Source: CAVQZA01 sp963718355 (GTDB lineage Bacteria > Actinomycetota > Thermoleophilia > Gaiellales > Gaiellaceae). Taken from it: a DNA stretch of 64,000 bases. How positions within the stretch are numbered: the first letter of the stretch is position 1; every line of letters starts with the position of its first letter. The position numbers were made by a program, and so were the translations under genes. Positions 34,150 to 42,977 of this stretch are shown here, piece by piece. The stretch covers positions 496,001 through 560,000 of the forward strand of contig CAVQZA010000004.1 in assembly GCA_963718355.1 (NCBI GenBank), read 5' to 3'. Below the pieces are notes generated by a model. The model did not search any database. It worked only from the letters and a program-made list of their open reading frames with translations, and had not been told where the DNA came from.

Positions 34150-34691
34150 CGGCTCTCCGATCCCCAGGTCGAGCCTGCGCGAGAGTGGGAGCCGAGGATC
34201 ACGCCGCCGACGGCCGCGACGAGCAGCACCACGGAGGTGATCTCGAACGCGAGCAGGTGGTTGGTGAGGAACGCCTCGCCGATCGAGGCGGGCCCGCCGA
34301 ACGAGTTCGGGATCTTCGCCGCGCTGCCGAGGCTGTCGCTCGCCGCGAGCCCGATCACGACGATCACCTCCACGAGCAGCGCCCCCGCCGCCGCGATCGC
34401 GGCGAGCGACTGGATGCTCGGTCCGCCGGCCCACGGCGCGTCGGCCTGACCGCCGAGGTAGGCGATCACGAACAGGAACATCACCATCACTGCTCCCGCA
34501 TAGACGAGCACCTGAGCCGCCGCGACGAACTCCGCGGAGAGCAGCAGGAACAGGACGGCGAGCGACGCGAGGTTCCCGATCAGCGCGAGCGCCGAGTAGA
34601 ACGGGTTCGTGAAGCTGATCACCGCGACGGCGGAGCCGATGCACGCGAAGGCCGCGGCGACCCAGACGATCCAGACGACGACGTTGCCCAC
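34146..34691 (-). CDS. nuoJ: NADH-quinone oxidoreductase subunit J
   Basis: Membrane subunit of complex I, 181 aa with five helices. VISFTNPFYSALALIGNLAS and EFVAAAQVLVYAGAVMVMFLFV are the typical NuoJ helices, the second carrying the conserved pi-bulge region. The C-terminal half is variable. GTG 34691 shares one base with the nuoI stop (TAGTG). The frame stays open far upstream through nuoI and nuoH, but those residues have no family similarity. Confidence 0.91.
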   Translation of the reverse strand: MGNVVVWIVWVAAAFACIGSAVAVISFTNPFYSALALIGNLASLAVLFLLLSAEFVAAAQVLVYAGAVMVMFLFVIAYLGGQADAPWAGGPSIQSLAAIAAAGALLVEVIVVIGLAASDSLGSAAKIPNSFGGPASIGEAFLTNHLLAFEITSVVLLVAAVGGVILGSHSRAGSTWGSESR

Positions 34692-35185
34692 TACGAGTTG
34701 CTCTTGTAGAAGGGAATCGGCGTGTCGTAGAGCGTCGCGTCGGCCACCGGCATCTGCTTGATCGGCTCGGCGAGGAGCATGTCCTTGGTGTAGATCAGGT
34801 CGTCGCGCACGTACTCGGAGAGCTCGAACTCGTTGCCGAGCGTGATCGCGTCGAACGGGCACGCGAGCTCGCAGTAGCCGCAGAAGATGCAGCGCGAGAG
34901 GTTGATCTCGTAGATGCGCGCGTAGCGCTCGCCTGCCGAGACGCGGTGCTCGGCGGTGTTCTCTTCGGCGACGACGCGGATGCAGTCTGCCGGGCACGCC
35001 GCCGCACAGAGCGAGCAGCCGACGCACTTCTCGAGGCCGTTCTCGTGCAGGTGCAGGCGATGACGGCCGCGGAAGCGCGGATACACCGGGCGTTTGAACT
35101 CCGGGTACTGCTGGGTGATCGGCTTGCGGAAGATCTGCCGAAACGTGACGCCGAAGCCCTTTACCGAATCGAATGGCTGCGGCAT
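34691..35185 (-). CDS. nuoI: NADH-quinone oxidoreductase subunit I
   Basis: Peripheral-arm Fe-S subunit, 164 aa, carrying clusters N6a and N6b. Two ferredoxin motifs are complete: CVGCSLCAAACPADC (about residue 54) and CIFCGYCELACPFDA (about 99). An N-terminal amphipathic segment (GFGVTFRQIFRKPITQQYPE) docks to the membrane arm. ATG 35185 directly follows the nuoH TAG without a gap. Confidence 0.94.
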   Translation of the reverse strand: MPQPFDSVKGFGVTFRQIFRKPITQQYPEFKRPVYPRFRGRHRLHLHENGLEKCVGCSLCAAACPADCIRVVAEENTAEHRVSAGERYARIYEINLSRCIFCGYCELACPFDAITLGNEFELSEYVRDDLIYTKDMLLAEPIKQMPVADATLYDTPIPFYKSNS

Positions 35186-36172
35186 CTAGATCCAGACCAC
35201 CAATAGCGCTGTGACGACGGCATTGATCGTCGCGATTGGCAGCAGCACCTTCCAGCCGAGCCGCATCAGCTGGTCGTAGCGCAGGCGCGGCAGCGAGGCA
35301 CGGATCCAGATGAAGACCGCGACGAAGAGGAAGAGCTTGAACAGGAACCAGAGCGGCCCCGGCACCCACGGCCCGTGCCAGCCGCCGAAGAACAGCGTGA
35401 TCGCGAGTGCGGAGAGCACGATCATGTTGATGTACTCGGCCATCTGGAACAGGCCCCAGCGCATGCCGCTGTACTCGGTGTGGTACCCGGCGACGAGCTC
35501 GGTCTCGGCCTCGGGCAGGTCGAACGGGGCGCGGTTCGTCTCGGCCACGCCCGCGACCATGAAGACGGCGAAGCCGACGAGCTGCGGGATCACGAACCAG
35601 ATCGTCGAGCCCTGCTTGGCGACGATGTCGACGAGCGAGAGCGACTGGCCCATCATCACGACGCCGAGCACGGCGAGGGCGATCGAGACCTCGTAGCTGA
35701 CGAGCTGCGCGCAGGTGCGCATCGAGCCGAGCAGCGAGTACTTCGAGTCCGAGGCCCAGCCGCCGATGATGAAGCCGTAGACGCCGATCGAGCCGAGCGC
35801 GAAGACCAGGATCAGCGCGATCGGCACGTCGGCGACCACACCCTGAACCGTGTAGCCGCCGATCGTCCAGCCAGGCCCGAACGGGATCACGCTGAAGGCG
35901 AGGATCGCGGTGAACGCGGAGATGATCGGCGCCATGATGTACGGCAGCCGGATCGCGTCGGAGGGTGCGAACGCCTCCTTGTGGAGCAGCTTGATCATGT
36001 CCGCGAACGGCTGTACGAGGCCGAACTTGCCGGCCCGGTTCGGCCCGTAGCGAAGCTGCATCCGCGAGAGCAGCTTGCGCTCGAACCAGGTCGTGTACGC
36101 GAATGCGAGCAGCAGGATGTTCGGGATGATCAGCGCCTCGAGCAGGCCGATCCACCACACCTCGGGGGTCAT
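35186..36172 (-). CDS. nuoH: NADH-quinone oxidoreductase subunit H
   Basis: Membrane subunit at the quinone-binding junction, 328 aa, eight helices. Family boxes: FERKLLSRMQLRYGPNRAGK (about residue 31), QPFADMIKLLHKEAF, and AETNRAPFDLPEAETELVAG (about 206) with the acidic residues of the E-channel. ATG 36172 overlaps the nuoG TGA. Confidence 0.94.
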   Translation of the reverse strand: MTPEVWWIGLLEALIIPNILLLAFAYTTWFERKLLSRMQLRYGPNRAGKFGLVQPFADMIKLLHKEAFAPSDAIRLPYIMAPIISAFTAILAFSVIPFGPGWTIGGYTVQGVVADVPIALILVFALGSIGVYGFIIGGWASDSKYSLLGSMRTCAQLVSYEVSIALAVLGVVMMGQSLSLVDIVAKQGSTIWFVIPQLVGFAVFMVAGVAETNRAPFDLPEAETELVAGYHTEYSGMRWGLFQMAEYINMIVLSALAITLFFGGWHGPWVPGPLWFLFKLFLFVAVFIWIRASLPRLRYDQLMRLGWKVLLPIATINAVVTALLVVWI

Positions 36173-38322
36173 GCGCGCCTCACTTCGACGCCGGCGGGCA
36201 GCGCGCCCGCGTGCTCTTCGGCGACCCGCGCGACCCCGGCCGGCTGCGTGCGCGAGAGGCGGGCTCGGAGGGTGACCGAAGTGCCGTTCGAGGAGACGAC
36301 GACCTCGTCGCCGGGGTTGATCCCGCGGCTCTCGGCATCTGCGCGGGCGAGCTCGATCTCGGGCTCCGGCCGCTGGAAGTGCAGCTCGGGCGTGCGCTCG
36401 ACGGCGGCGCCGGAGAAGAGTGGCGTGTAGCGCTGGAGGCGAAGCGCGGCGGTGACCGAGACGTTGGCCGGCTCGAGCGGCGGCAGGTCCTCGACCAGGG
36501 TTGCGGGCGGCAGCGGCGCGTGGTCGCCCATCGCGCCGAAGGCTGCGCCGCCGAAGATCTTCGGCGAGAGCTCGTCGAACACGACCGGCGCGTGCGGCGA
36601 GACGGTCACGTCGAAGCGCGAGGCCAGCTTCGAGATCCAGGCGAGCTCGTCGGGGACGGGCGGGAGAACGGTGCGGCGGAGGCGTTGTGCGCGGCCCTCG
36701 AGATTCACGAGCGTGCCGTCACGCTCGAGGTTGCTCGTCCCGGGGAGCACGAGGTCGGCCCAGCCGACGGCGAGCCCGTGGAACATCGTCACGGCGATTA
36801 CGGCCTCGGCGCGCTCGGCCAGCGCGCGAACGGCCGGGTCCGCGGCGGCCTCGTCGCCCGAGACGATCAGGACGCCGATCGGGTGCGGGTCGGTGTCGTC
36901 GGCGTCGTCCGCAGCCGCCCACGCCTCGCAGACGCCGCGGCCGTTCGGCGTCGCGGGCAGGTAGAAGGCTCCGGAGCCCTCGCGCCCGTGCAGCCCGAGC
37001 GCGGTCGCGAGCGCGGCGACGCGCAGTCCGCCCTCGCCGTGCGGGCCCGACCAGATCAGGATCGCGCGGTCGGCGGCGCGCATCTCGGCGGCGAGCGCCG
37101 CATCGAGCTCGGGCCCGGCAACCTCTTCGACGCGGGCACCCTTGCGGCGCGCCGCCCTGAGCCAGAGATCGACGATCGGCGCGCGCTCCAACACCGAGTC
37201 TCCGCCGACCACGACCACGATCTGCGCGTCGCGGATCGCCGACAGCGGCAGCCGGAACGGATCGAGCGCGTCGGAGACCTCCTCGGGGAAGACGGCGTTG
37301 TGCGCGTCGAGCCCGCCGCGCACGAGTCGCCCCAGCGAATAGGCGACCTCGACGGTCTCCGTCCCGGACAGGGCCGTGACGACGTGCGGGCCGGCCGCGC
37401 GCAGCAGCCGCTCGGCGTCGTCGAGCGCGTCGTCCCACGAGATCTCCTCGAGTCCGCGCTTCCCGCGGCGCAGCGGCTCGGTGATCCGGTCCTCCGCATA
37501 GAGGTGGCGGTTCGCGAAGCGGCCCTTGTCGCAGAGCCAGCCCTCGTCGATCTCGGGATGGTTGCGGGAGAGGACTCGCTTAACCTTGCCCTCGCGCGTG
37601 GTGACGGAGGTGTTGCAGCCGACCGGACACAACCCGCAGACGGTCGGCACGTCCTGGATCTCCCACGGCCGCGCCTGAAAGCGGTACTGCGTCGAGGTCA
37701 GCGCGCCGACCGGGCACAGCTCGACGACGTTGCCCGAGAACGGCGCGCGGTAGGGCTCGTCCTCGAAGGTCGCGATCTGCGAGTGCGCGCCGCGGTTGAC
37801 CGCGACGAGCTGCCCGTCCTCGGCGACGTCCTCCGAGAAGCGCGTGCAGCGGTAACAGAGGATGCAGCGCTCGCGGTCGAGCGCGATCAGCGGCGAGATC
37901 GGAATCGGCTTGTCGAAGGTGCGCTTCTCGAAGGTCATCCGCGTCGAGCCGGGGCCGTAGCGGAAGGTCAGGTCCTGCAGAGGGCACTCGCCGCCCTTGT
38001 CGCAGACCGGGCAGTCGAGCGGGTGGTTGACGAGGATGAACTCGAGCGTCGCATCCTGGCCCTCGGCCGCGAGCTTCGAAGTCTGCGCGGTCTTGACCGC
38101 CATCCCCTCGGTCGCGGTGAGCGTGCAGCCGGCCTGGAGCTTGCCGATCCCCTCGACCTCGACGAGGCACATCCGGCAGGCGCCGAGCGGCGCGCCGAGG
38201 CGCGGCTCGTAACAGAAGACGGGAATCTCGATCCCGGCCTTCTCGGCCGTCTCGACGAGCCCGGTCCCCTTCGGCACCTGCACCACGCGGCCGTCGATCG
38301 TGAGCGTGACGAGGTCGGCCAC
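36169..38322 (-). CDS. nuoG: NADH-quinone oxidoreductase subunit G
   Basis: Fe-S subunit of the NADH-dehydrogenase arm, 717 aa. Order: [2Fe-2S] domain (FCYEPRLGAPLGACRMC, about residue 33), N5 site HPLDCPVCDKGGECPLQ (about 97), N4 site RCILCYRCTRF with later CPVGAL, then the molybdopterin-oxidoreductase-like body, opened by VCGLCPVGCNTSV and WLCDKGRF. The latter four cysteines indicate that cluster N7 is kept, as in E. coli and Thermus and unlike mitochondria. The C-terminus has an aspartate-decarboxylase-like fold (NPGDEVVVSSNGTSV). GTG 38322 shares one base with the nuoF TAG. Confidence 0.92.
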   Translation of the reverse strand: MADLVTLTIDGRVVQVPKGTGLVETAEKAGIEIPVFCYEPRLGAPLGACRMCLVEVEGIGKLQAGCTLTATEGMAVKTAQTSKLAAEGQDATLEFILVNHPLDCPVCDKGGECPLQDLTFRYGPGSTRMTFEKRTFDKPIPISPLIALDRERCILCYRCTRFSEDVAEDGQLVAVNRGAHSQIATFEDEPYRAPFSGNVVELCPVGALTSTQYRFQARPWEIQDVPTVCGLCPVGCNTSVTTREGKVKRVLSRNHPEIDEGWLCDKGRFANRHLYAEDRITEPLRRGKRGLEEISWDDALDDAERLLRAAGPHVVTALSGTETVEVAYSLGRLVRGGLDAHNAVFPEEVSDALDPFRLPLSAIRDAQIVVVVGGDSVLERAPIVDLWLRAARRKGARVEEVAGPELDAALAAEMRAADRAILIWSGPHGEGGLRVAALATALGLHGREGSGAFYLPATPNGRGVCEAWAAADDADDTDPHPIGVLIVSGDEAAADPAVRALAERAEAVIAVTMFHGLAVGWADLVLPGTSNLERDGTLVNLEGRAQRLRRTVLPPVPDELAWISKLASRFDVTVSPHAPVVFDELSPKIFGGAAFGAMGDHAPLPPATLVEDLPPLEPANVSVTAALRLQRYTPLFSGAAVERTPELHFQRPEPEIELARADAESRGINPGDEVVVSSNGTSVTLRARLSRTQPAGVARVAEEHAGALPAGVEVRRA

Positions 38323-39647
38323 TACGCCGTCACCTCCTCGGCACGATGCGAAGAATGCTGGTCGACCGGCGCGAGCACCCGCTCGAGCGACGAAGAGTCG
38401 CCGTACGGACAGGCGCCGTCGTCGATGTGGGCCTGGAACTCGGCGCGGAAGCGCGAGACATAGCTCGCGACGGGCATCGCGGCCGCGTCGCCGAGCGGGC
38501 AGAGGCACTTGCCGAGGATCCGGTCGCAGACGTCGAGCAGCAGGTCGAGGTCGCCCTGGCCCGCGGTGCCCGCCTCGATCGAGCGCAGGATCTGCACCAT
38601 CCAGCGCGTCCCCTCGCGGCACGGCGTGCACTTCCCGCACGACTCGTGCTGGTAGAACTGCGCGACCCGCAGGCCGAGTTGCACCATGCAGCAGCGGTCG
38701 TCGATCACGATCACCGCGCCGGAGCCGAGCATCGTCCCGTGCTCGGCCATCGAGTCGAAGTCGAGGGTCGCGTCGATCTGGTCGGCGGTGAGCACGGGCA
38801 CCGACGAGCCGCCCGGGATCACGGCCTTCAGCTCACGGCCGTCGGGGATACCGCCGCCGATGTCGTAGATCAGCTCGCGCAGCGGCGTGCCCATCGGCAG
38901 CTCGTAGTTGCCGCCACGGGCAACGTTGCCCGACAGCGAGAAGAGGCGCGTGCCGGACGAGTTCTCGACGCCGAGCTTCGCGTATTCCGCGCCGCCCATC
39001 GCGATGATCGGCGGCACCGTCGAGACCGTCTCGACGTTGTTCACCTCGGTCGGTGAGGCGTAGAGGCCGGAGATCGCGGGGAACGGCGGCTTCGACCTGG
39101 GCTGCCCGCGCTTGCCCTCGAGCGACTCGAGCAGCGCCGTCTCCTCCCCGCAGATGTAGGCGCCCGCGCCGCGGTGGAGCACGATCTTGACGCCGCCGAG
39201 GTGGTCGTGCGCGCCCGTGTCGTCGAGCGCGGCGCGCAGGATCTCGTACTCGGCCAGGTACTCGCCGCGGATGTAGATGAACACGTGTTGCGATTCGATC
39301 GCATGCGCAGTGATCAGGCAGCCCTCGAGCAGGCGGAACGGGACCTTCGCCATGATCTCGCGGTCCTTGAAGGTGCCCGGCTCGGACTCGTCGGCGTTCA
39401 CAACGAGATATGCGGGCTTGATCCGCGCCCCCGGCTTCGGGATGAAGCTCGCCTTGCGGCCCATCGGGAAGCCGGCGCCGCCGCGGCCGCGCACGCCCGA
39501 GGTGAGGAGCTCGTCGATCACCGCGTCGGGGGCCATGGCCCGCGCTTTCGCGAGCGACTGCCAGCCGCCCGCGGCGGCGTAGTCGTCGTACCGCGTCAGG
39601 TCGCGGCCGTCGGTGCCGCCGAGGACGATCGCGACCCGGTCAGCCAC
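38322..39647 (-). CDS. nuoF: NADH-quinone oxidoreductase subunit F
   Basis: NADH- and FMN-binding subunit, 441 aa. GVRGRGGAGFPMGRK (about residue 52) binds FMN/NADH, YICGEETALLESLEGKRGQP follows, and cluster N3 is bound by ESCGKCTPCREGTRWM plus KCLCPLGDA. The length is usual. GTG 39647 overlaps the nuoE end by 8 nt. The last residues (EEVTA) run into nuoG. Confidence 0.94.
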   Translation of the reverse strand: MADRVAIVLGGTDGRDLTRYDDYAAAGGWQSLAKARAMAPDAVIDELLTSGVRGRGGAGFPMGRKASFIPKPGARIKPAYLVVNADESEPGTFKDREIMAKVPFRLLEGCLITAHAIESQHVFIYIRGEYLAEYEILRAALDDTGAHDHLGGVKIVLHRGAGAYICGEETALLESLEGKRGQPRSKPPFPAISGLYASPTEVNNVETVSTVPPIIAMGGAEYAKLGVENSSGTRLFSLSGNVARGGNYELPMGTPLRELIYDIGGGIPDGRELKAVIPGGSSVPVLTADQIDATLDFDSMAEHGTMLGSGAVIVIDDRCCMVQLGLRVAQFYQHESCGKCTPCREGTRWMVQILRSIEAGTAGQGDLDLLLDVCDRILGKCLCPLGDAAAMPVASYVSRFRAEFQAHIDDGACPYGDSSSLERVLAPVDQHSSHRAEEVTA

Positions 39648-40107
39648 GCCGCAGCTCCTCGACGATCGCCGGGACGTCCTCGGGCCGGACGGGCTCGCGA
39701 TACCGCTCGTCGACCGCGACGACCGGGCCGAAGCCGCAGCCGCCGTAGCACTCGACGACGCGCAGCGACACCTTGCCGTCGGCGCTCGTCTCGCCGGCGT
39801 GGCAGCCGAGCTCTGATTCGAACGCCTCGAGCGTCGCCTGCGCGCCGAGCAGCGCGCACGAGACGTTCGTGCAGACCTCGACGAGATGCTCGCCGATCGG
39901 CTCGAGCTGGAACACGTCGTAGAAGGACGCGACCGACTTGCAGTACGCGGGCGTGAGGTCGAGCGCCTCGCCGACGTCGCGGAACGCCTCGGGCGGAAGC
40001 CAGCCGTGGTGGCGCTCCTGCGCGAGCCGCAGAGCCGGCAGGATCGCCGAATCCGCCTCGGGATACTGCGCCGCCAGCGTCCGAATCTCGTCGCGAAGCG
40101 CGCTCAC
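39640..40107 (-). CDS. nuoE: NADH-quinone oxidoreductase subunit E
   Basis: Thioredoxin-like [2Fe-2S] subunit, 155 aa, carrying cluster N1a. Ligands are in VCTNVSCALLGA (about residue 84) and VECYGGCGFGP (about 123). LRLAQERHHGWLPPEAFRDV and VASFYDVFQLEPIG are family-typical. GTG 40107 overlaps the nuoD stop. Confidence 0.93.
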   Translation of the reverse strand: MSALRDEIRTLAAQYPEADSAILPALRLAQERHHGWLPPEAFRDVGEALDLTPAYCKSVASFYDVFQLEPIGEHLVEVCTNVSCALLGAQATLEAFESELGCHAGETSADGKVSLRVVECYGGCGFGPVVAVDERYREPVRPEDVPAIVEELRRG

Positions 40108-41378
40108 CGGTCGACCTCTCCCATCACCGTGTCGAGCGAGCCTACGATCGCGATCATGTCCGCGATGTACGCGCTCGACATGCACGTCGCGGTCGCCTGC
40201 AGCGCGACGAACGACGGTGCGCGGAAGTGGACGCGCCACGGCTTCGGGCCGCCGTCCGAGACGACGTAACAGCCGAACTCGCCGCGGGGCGACTCGACCG
40301 GCACGTAGACCTCGCCCTCCGGCACGCGGTAGCCCTCGGTGACGATCTTGAAGTGGTGGATCAGTGACTCCATCGAGGTGTGGAGCTCCTCGCGCGGCGG
40401 CAGCACGACCTTCCGGTCGTCCGCGATCCACGGCTCCCCCTCCATCGGCTCGAGCCTGTCGAGGCACTGCGCGACGATCCGCGTGGACTCGCGCATCTCC
40501 TCCATCCGCACGCGGTAACGCGCGTAGACGTCGCCCTCGTGGTGGACGGGCACGTCGAAGTCGACCTCGCCGTAGGCCAGGTACGGATCGTTCTTGCGCA
40601 GGTCCCAGTCGACGCCGGAGCCGCGCAGCACGGGCCCGGACTGGCCGAGCGCGATCGCGTCGTCCGCCGACAGCAGCCCGAGACCCTTCGTCCGCTCGAG
40701 CCAGATCTGCTGGCGGTCGACCATCCGCTCGTACTGGTCGACGGCGCTCGGCATCCAGTCGGTGAACTTCCGGCACTCGGCGTAGAAGCCGGAGGGGATG
40801 TCCTCGGCGAGCCCGCCTGCCTGGAAGTAGCGCGTGTGCATCCGAACCCCGCCGACCATCTCCGCCAGGTCGAGGATCGTGTCGCGCTCGCGGAAGCAGT
40901 ACCAGAACATCGAGATCGCACCCAGCTCGAGCGCGGCGGTCGCGAGCCACACAAGATGTGACTGGATCCGGTTCAGCTCGCAGAGCAGCATTCGCATCAG
41001 CGTCGCCTTCGGCGGAATCTCCATGTCGAGCAGCTTCTCGATCGCGAGCACGAACGCGAGCTCGTTCGCCTGGTAGCCGAGGTAGTCCATCCGGGACGGG
41101 TAGGGAATCGCCTTCCACCACGTCTTCTGCTCCATGTTCTTCTCGAACGCCGTGTGCAGGTAGCCGACCGAGGCGGCGAGGCCGACGACCTCCTCGCCGT
41201 TCAGCTCGGCGATCAGCCGCAGCACGCCGTGGGTCGAGGGATGGTTCGGGCCGAAGTTGACCTCGAGCAGCTCGCCCGACTCGCGCAGCGCCTCGGGAAC
41301 CTGCAGCACGGTCGGGATCGGCGAGGGAATCCGGGTCCCCTCGTACACCGGCCGCACCGTCTCGGGAGCGACCGCCAC
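40104..41378 (-). CDS. nuoD: NADH-quinone oxidoreductase subunit D
   Basis: The 49-kDa subunit forming the quinone site with NuoB, 424 aa. Boxes: NFGPNHPSTHGVLRLIAEL (about residue 42), the region CELNRIQSHLVWLATAALELG, GGVRMHTRYFQAGGLAEDIP and, at the C-terminus, ESPRGEFGCYVVSDGG and SSAYIADMIAIVGSLDTVMGEVDR. GTG 41378 shares one base with the nuoC TAG. Confidence 0.93.
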   Translation of the reverse strand: MAVAPETVRPVYEGTRIPSPIPTVLQVPEALRESGELLEVNFGPNHPSTHGVLRLIAELNGEEVVGLAASVGYLHTAFEKNMEQKTWWKAIPYPSRMDYLGYQANELAFVLAIEKLLDMEIPPKATLMRMLLCELNRIQSHLVWLATAALELGAISMFWYCFRERDTILDLAEMVGGVRMHTRYFQAGGLAEDIPSGFYAECRKFTDWMPSAVDQYERMVDRQQIWLERTKGLGLLSADDAIALGQSGPVLRGSGVDWDLRKNDPYLAYGEVDFDVPVHHEGDVYARYRVRMEEMRESTRIVAQCLDRLEPMEGEPWIADDRKVVLPPREELHTSMESLIHHFKIVTEGYRVPEGEVYVPVESPRGEFGCYVVSDGGPKPWRVHFRAPSFVALQATATCMSSAYIADMIAIVGSLDTVMGEVDR

Positions 41379-41923
41379 TACTCCTCCCCCGAGAAGCGCA
41401 CCGGCTCGCCGCCGATCGGGTAGTCCTTGCGCAGCGGGTGGCCCTCCCAGTCCTCGTCCATGAGGATGCGCTTGAGATTCGGATGACCGACGATCGTGAC
41501 GCCCATCAGGTCGTGGACCTCGCGCTCGTGCCAGTCGGCGGTCGGCCAGACCGAGACGACGCTCGGCACCGGCTCGCCCTCGTCGACCCAGACCTGGAGC
41601 CGCACTCGCGGCGCACCGTCCTTGAGCGCGAGCAGGTGGTAGCTGACCGAGAAGCGCTTCGGCTTGGGCTCGGGCTGCGCCTGGAGCCCCTGGGTGGACG
41701 GGTTGTGGATGTCGCGGCCGGCGGCGGTTCCGATGTAGCCGGCAACGCCCTTTCCGCCCCAACCGAGGTAGTCCGCGGCGGCGATGTCGGCGAGGAACGC
41801 GAAGCCGCCCACGTCGCGGAGGTGGGTCGCGGCCGCGATGAGCCCGTCCGGCTCGACGATCAGCGTCGTCTCGCCGTGGGCCTCGCGCTCCTCGACGAGC
41901 CCGGGAAGACCGTCGAAGCTCAG
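41378..41923 (-). CDS. nuoC: NADH-quinone oxidoreductase subunit C
   Basis: The 30-kDa peripheral subunit, 181 aa. The C-terminal signature HEREVHDLMGVTIVGHPNLK followed by RILMDEDWEGHPLRKDYPIG is clear. In its frame no ATG, GTG or TTG lies near the nuoB stop; the codon that overlaps that stop is CTG 41923 (CTGA), preceded by GGGGTGG. The resulting N-terminus (LSFDGLPGLVEEREAHGE) is a normal NuoC beginning. Coupled translation from nuoB is therefore proposed. Confidence 0.9.
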   Translation of the reverse strand: MSFDGLPGLVEEREAHGETTLIVEPDGLIAAATHLRDVGGFAFLADIAAADYLGWGGKGVAGYIGTAAGRDIHNPSTQGLQAQPEPKPKRFSVSYHLLALKDGAPRVRLQVWVDEGEPVPSVVSVWPTADWHEREVHDLMGVTIVGHPNLKRILMDEDWEGHPLRKDYPIGGEPVRFSGEE

Positions 41924-42501
41924 CTCGCCACCCCGCGCAGCTCGTAGGCGGGCGGCACGCCGGCCTGGACCTTCTCGTGGAGCCGGATGATCCCCTCCAT
42001 CAGGGCCTCGGGCCGCGGCGGGCAGCCGGGCACGTCGATGTCGACCGGGACGATCCGGTCGACGCCCTGGAGGATCGAGTAGTTGTTGAACATTCCGCCG
42101 GAGCTCGCGCAGGCGCCCATCGCGATCACCCACTTCGGCTCGAGCATCTGGTCGTAGATCTGGCGCAGCGGCGCGGCCATCCGGTGCGCGACGCGGCCCG
42201 AGACGATCATCAGGTCCGCCTGGCGCGGCGAGGCACGGAACGCCTCCATCCCGAAGCGCGCGATGTCGTAGCGCGAATTGACGACCGACATCATTTCGAT
42301 CGCGCAGCACGAGAGCCCGAACTGATCCGGCCACATCGACTTCGTCTGCGACCAGTGCACCGCCTTCTCGAGCGTCGTCAGCCCGAGCGCCTGCTCGAGG
42401 TCGCCGAGCTCCGTCTCGAACTTGCCGGGGCCTTTCCCGAGCCACTGCACCCGCTCGCTCTGGAGCCCGTAGTCGGCGAGGCGCTTCTTCTCTACTCCCA
42501 T
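41920..42501 (-). CDS. nuoB: NADH-quinone oxidoreductase subunit B
   Basis: Fe-S subunit that holds the terminal cluster N2, 193 aa. Ligands: the tandem Cys in FGLSCCAIEMMSVVNSRYD (about residue 64), GACASSGGMFNNYSI (about 129) and VPGCPPRPEALMEGI (about 159). ATG 42501 overlaps nuoA by 10 nt. Confidence 0.94.
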   Translation of the reverse strand: MGVEKKRLADYGLQSERVQWLGKGPGKFETELGDLEQALGLTTLEKAVHWSQTKSMWPDQFGLSCCAIEMMSVVNSRYDIARFGMEAFRASPRQADLMIVSGRVAHRMAAPLRQIYDQMLEPKWVIAMGACASSGGMFNNYSILQGVDRIVPVDIDVPGCPPRPEALMEGIIRLHEKVQAGVPPAYELRGVAS

Positions 42502-42857
42502 TCGAGCGCTCCCTTCCGCCAGACGTAGACGTACGCGATCGCGAGGATCAGGACGAAGAACGCGAACTCGGCGAACCCGAACCACGCGAGCCGGTGGAGG
42601 ATCACCGCGAGCGGGTAGAGGAAGACGATTTCGATGTCGAAAAGGATGAAGAGCATCGCAGTCAGATAGAAGCTGACGGTAAAGCGGCGCCTCTGGTCGG
42701 GCGCTCCGGTCGAGACGCCCGACTCGAACGGGATCATCCGCGCCCGCGTCCGCTTCTTCGGACGCCCCGGCAACACGAATGAGAGCGCAATCATCGTGGC
42801 CGGAATGGCGAGTGCGAGAAGGGCGTAGATCAGGAACGGGAACCAGTTCTCGAGCAC
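42492..42857 (-). CDS. nuoA: NADH-quinone oxidoreductase subunit A
   Basis: Small membrane subunit, 121 aa, three helices. Typical loop and helix: MIPFESGVSTGAPDQRRRFT, then VSFYLTAMLFILFDIEIVFL with acidic residues of the proton path. First gene of the 14-gene operon. GTG 42857 lies 9 nt after a TAGGTT -10 on the minus strand. Confidence 0.92.
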   Translation of the reverse strand: MLENWFPFLIYALLALAIPATMIALSFVLPGRPKKRTRARMIPFESGVSTGAPDQRRRFTVSFYLTAMLFILFDIEIVFLYPLAVILHRLAWFGFAEFAFFVLILAIAYVYVWRKGALEWE

Positions 42858-42872
42858 TGTCGTGCCAACCTA
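42858..42872 (-). promoter_or_regulatory. Promoter -10 (GCTAGGTT) of the nuoA-N operon
   Basis: On the minus strand TAGGTT (42872-42867), preceded by GC, is followed by 9 nt and GTG 42857. It is the only promoter-like site seen for the whole operon and would give a leader of about 2-3 nt. Confidence 0.55.
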
Positions 42873-42965
42873 GCAGAGTCTTCGCGCTCGCCACAATCAT
42901 GTGGCGAAGCAGGCTTCCAAAGCCTGAGCCGAGTGTCACAAACATGCGACCACGACGCCGGTTGC

Positions 42966-42977
42966 TACGATGCGAGC
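42966..42977 (+). promoter_or_regulatory. Leaderless -10 (GCTACGAT) before the A-type Fe-S carrier
   Basis: TACGAT at 42966-42971 is followed by 6 nt and GTG 42978. It decides the start of the gene over a longer upstream frame. Confidence 0.6.

Noticed and set aside
27225..34240. Very long open frames on the plus strand (for example 27225-28475, 28837-30141, 30579-32033 and 32213-34240)
   Set aside because: They are mirror frames of the permease, MFS and nuo genes, which match known families along their whole length. The translations are rich in Arg, Asp, Glu and His without family motifs, as expected for antisense of GC-rich membrane-protein genes.
34146..36158. A 670-codon minus frame that seems to fuse nuoJ with upstream sequence
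   Set aside because: Only the last 181 codons resemble NuoJ. The rest is an out-of-frame reading of nuoI and nuoH; GTG 34691 next to the nuoI stop is the proper start.
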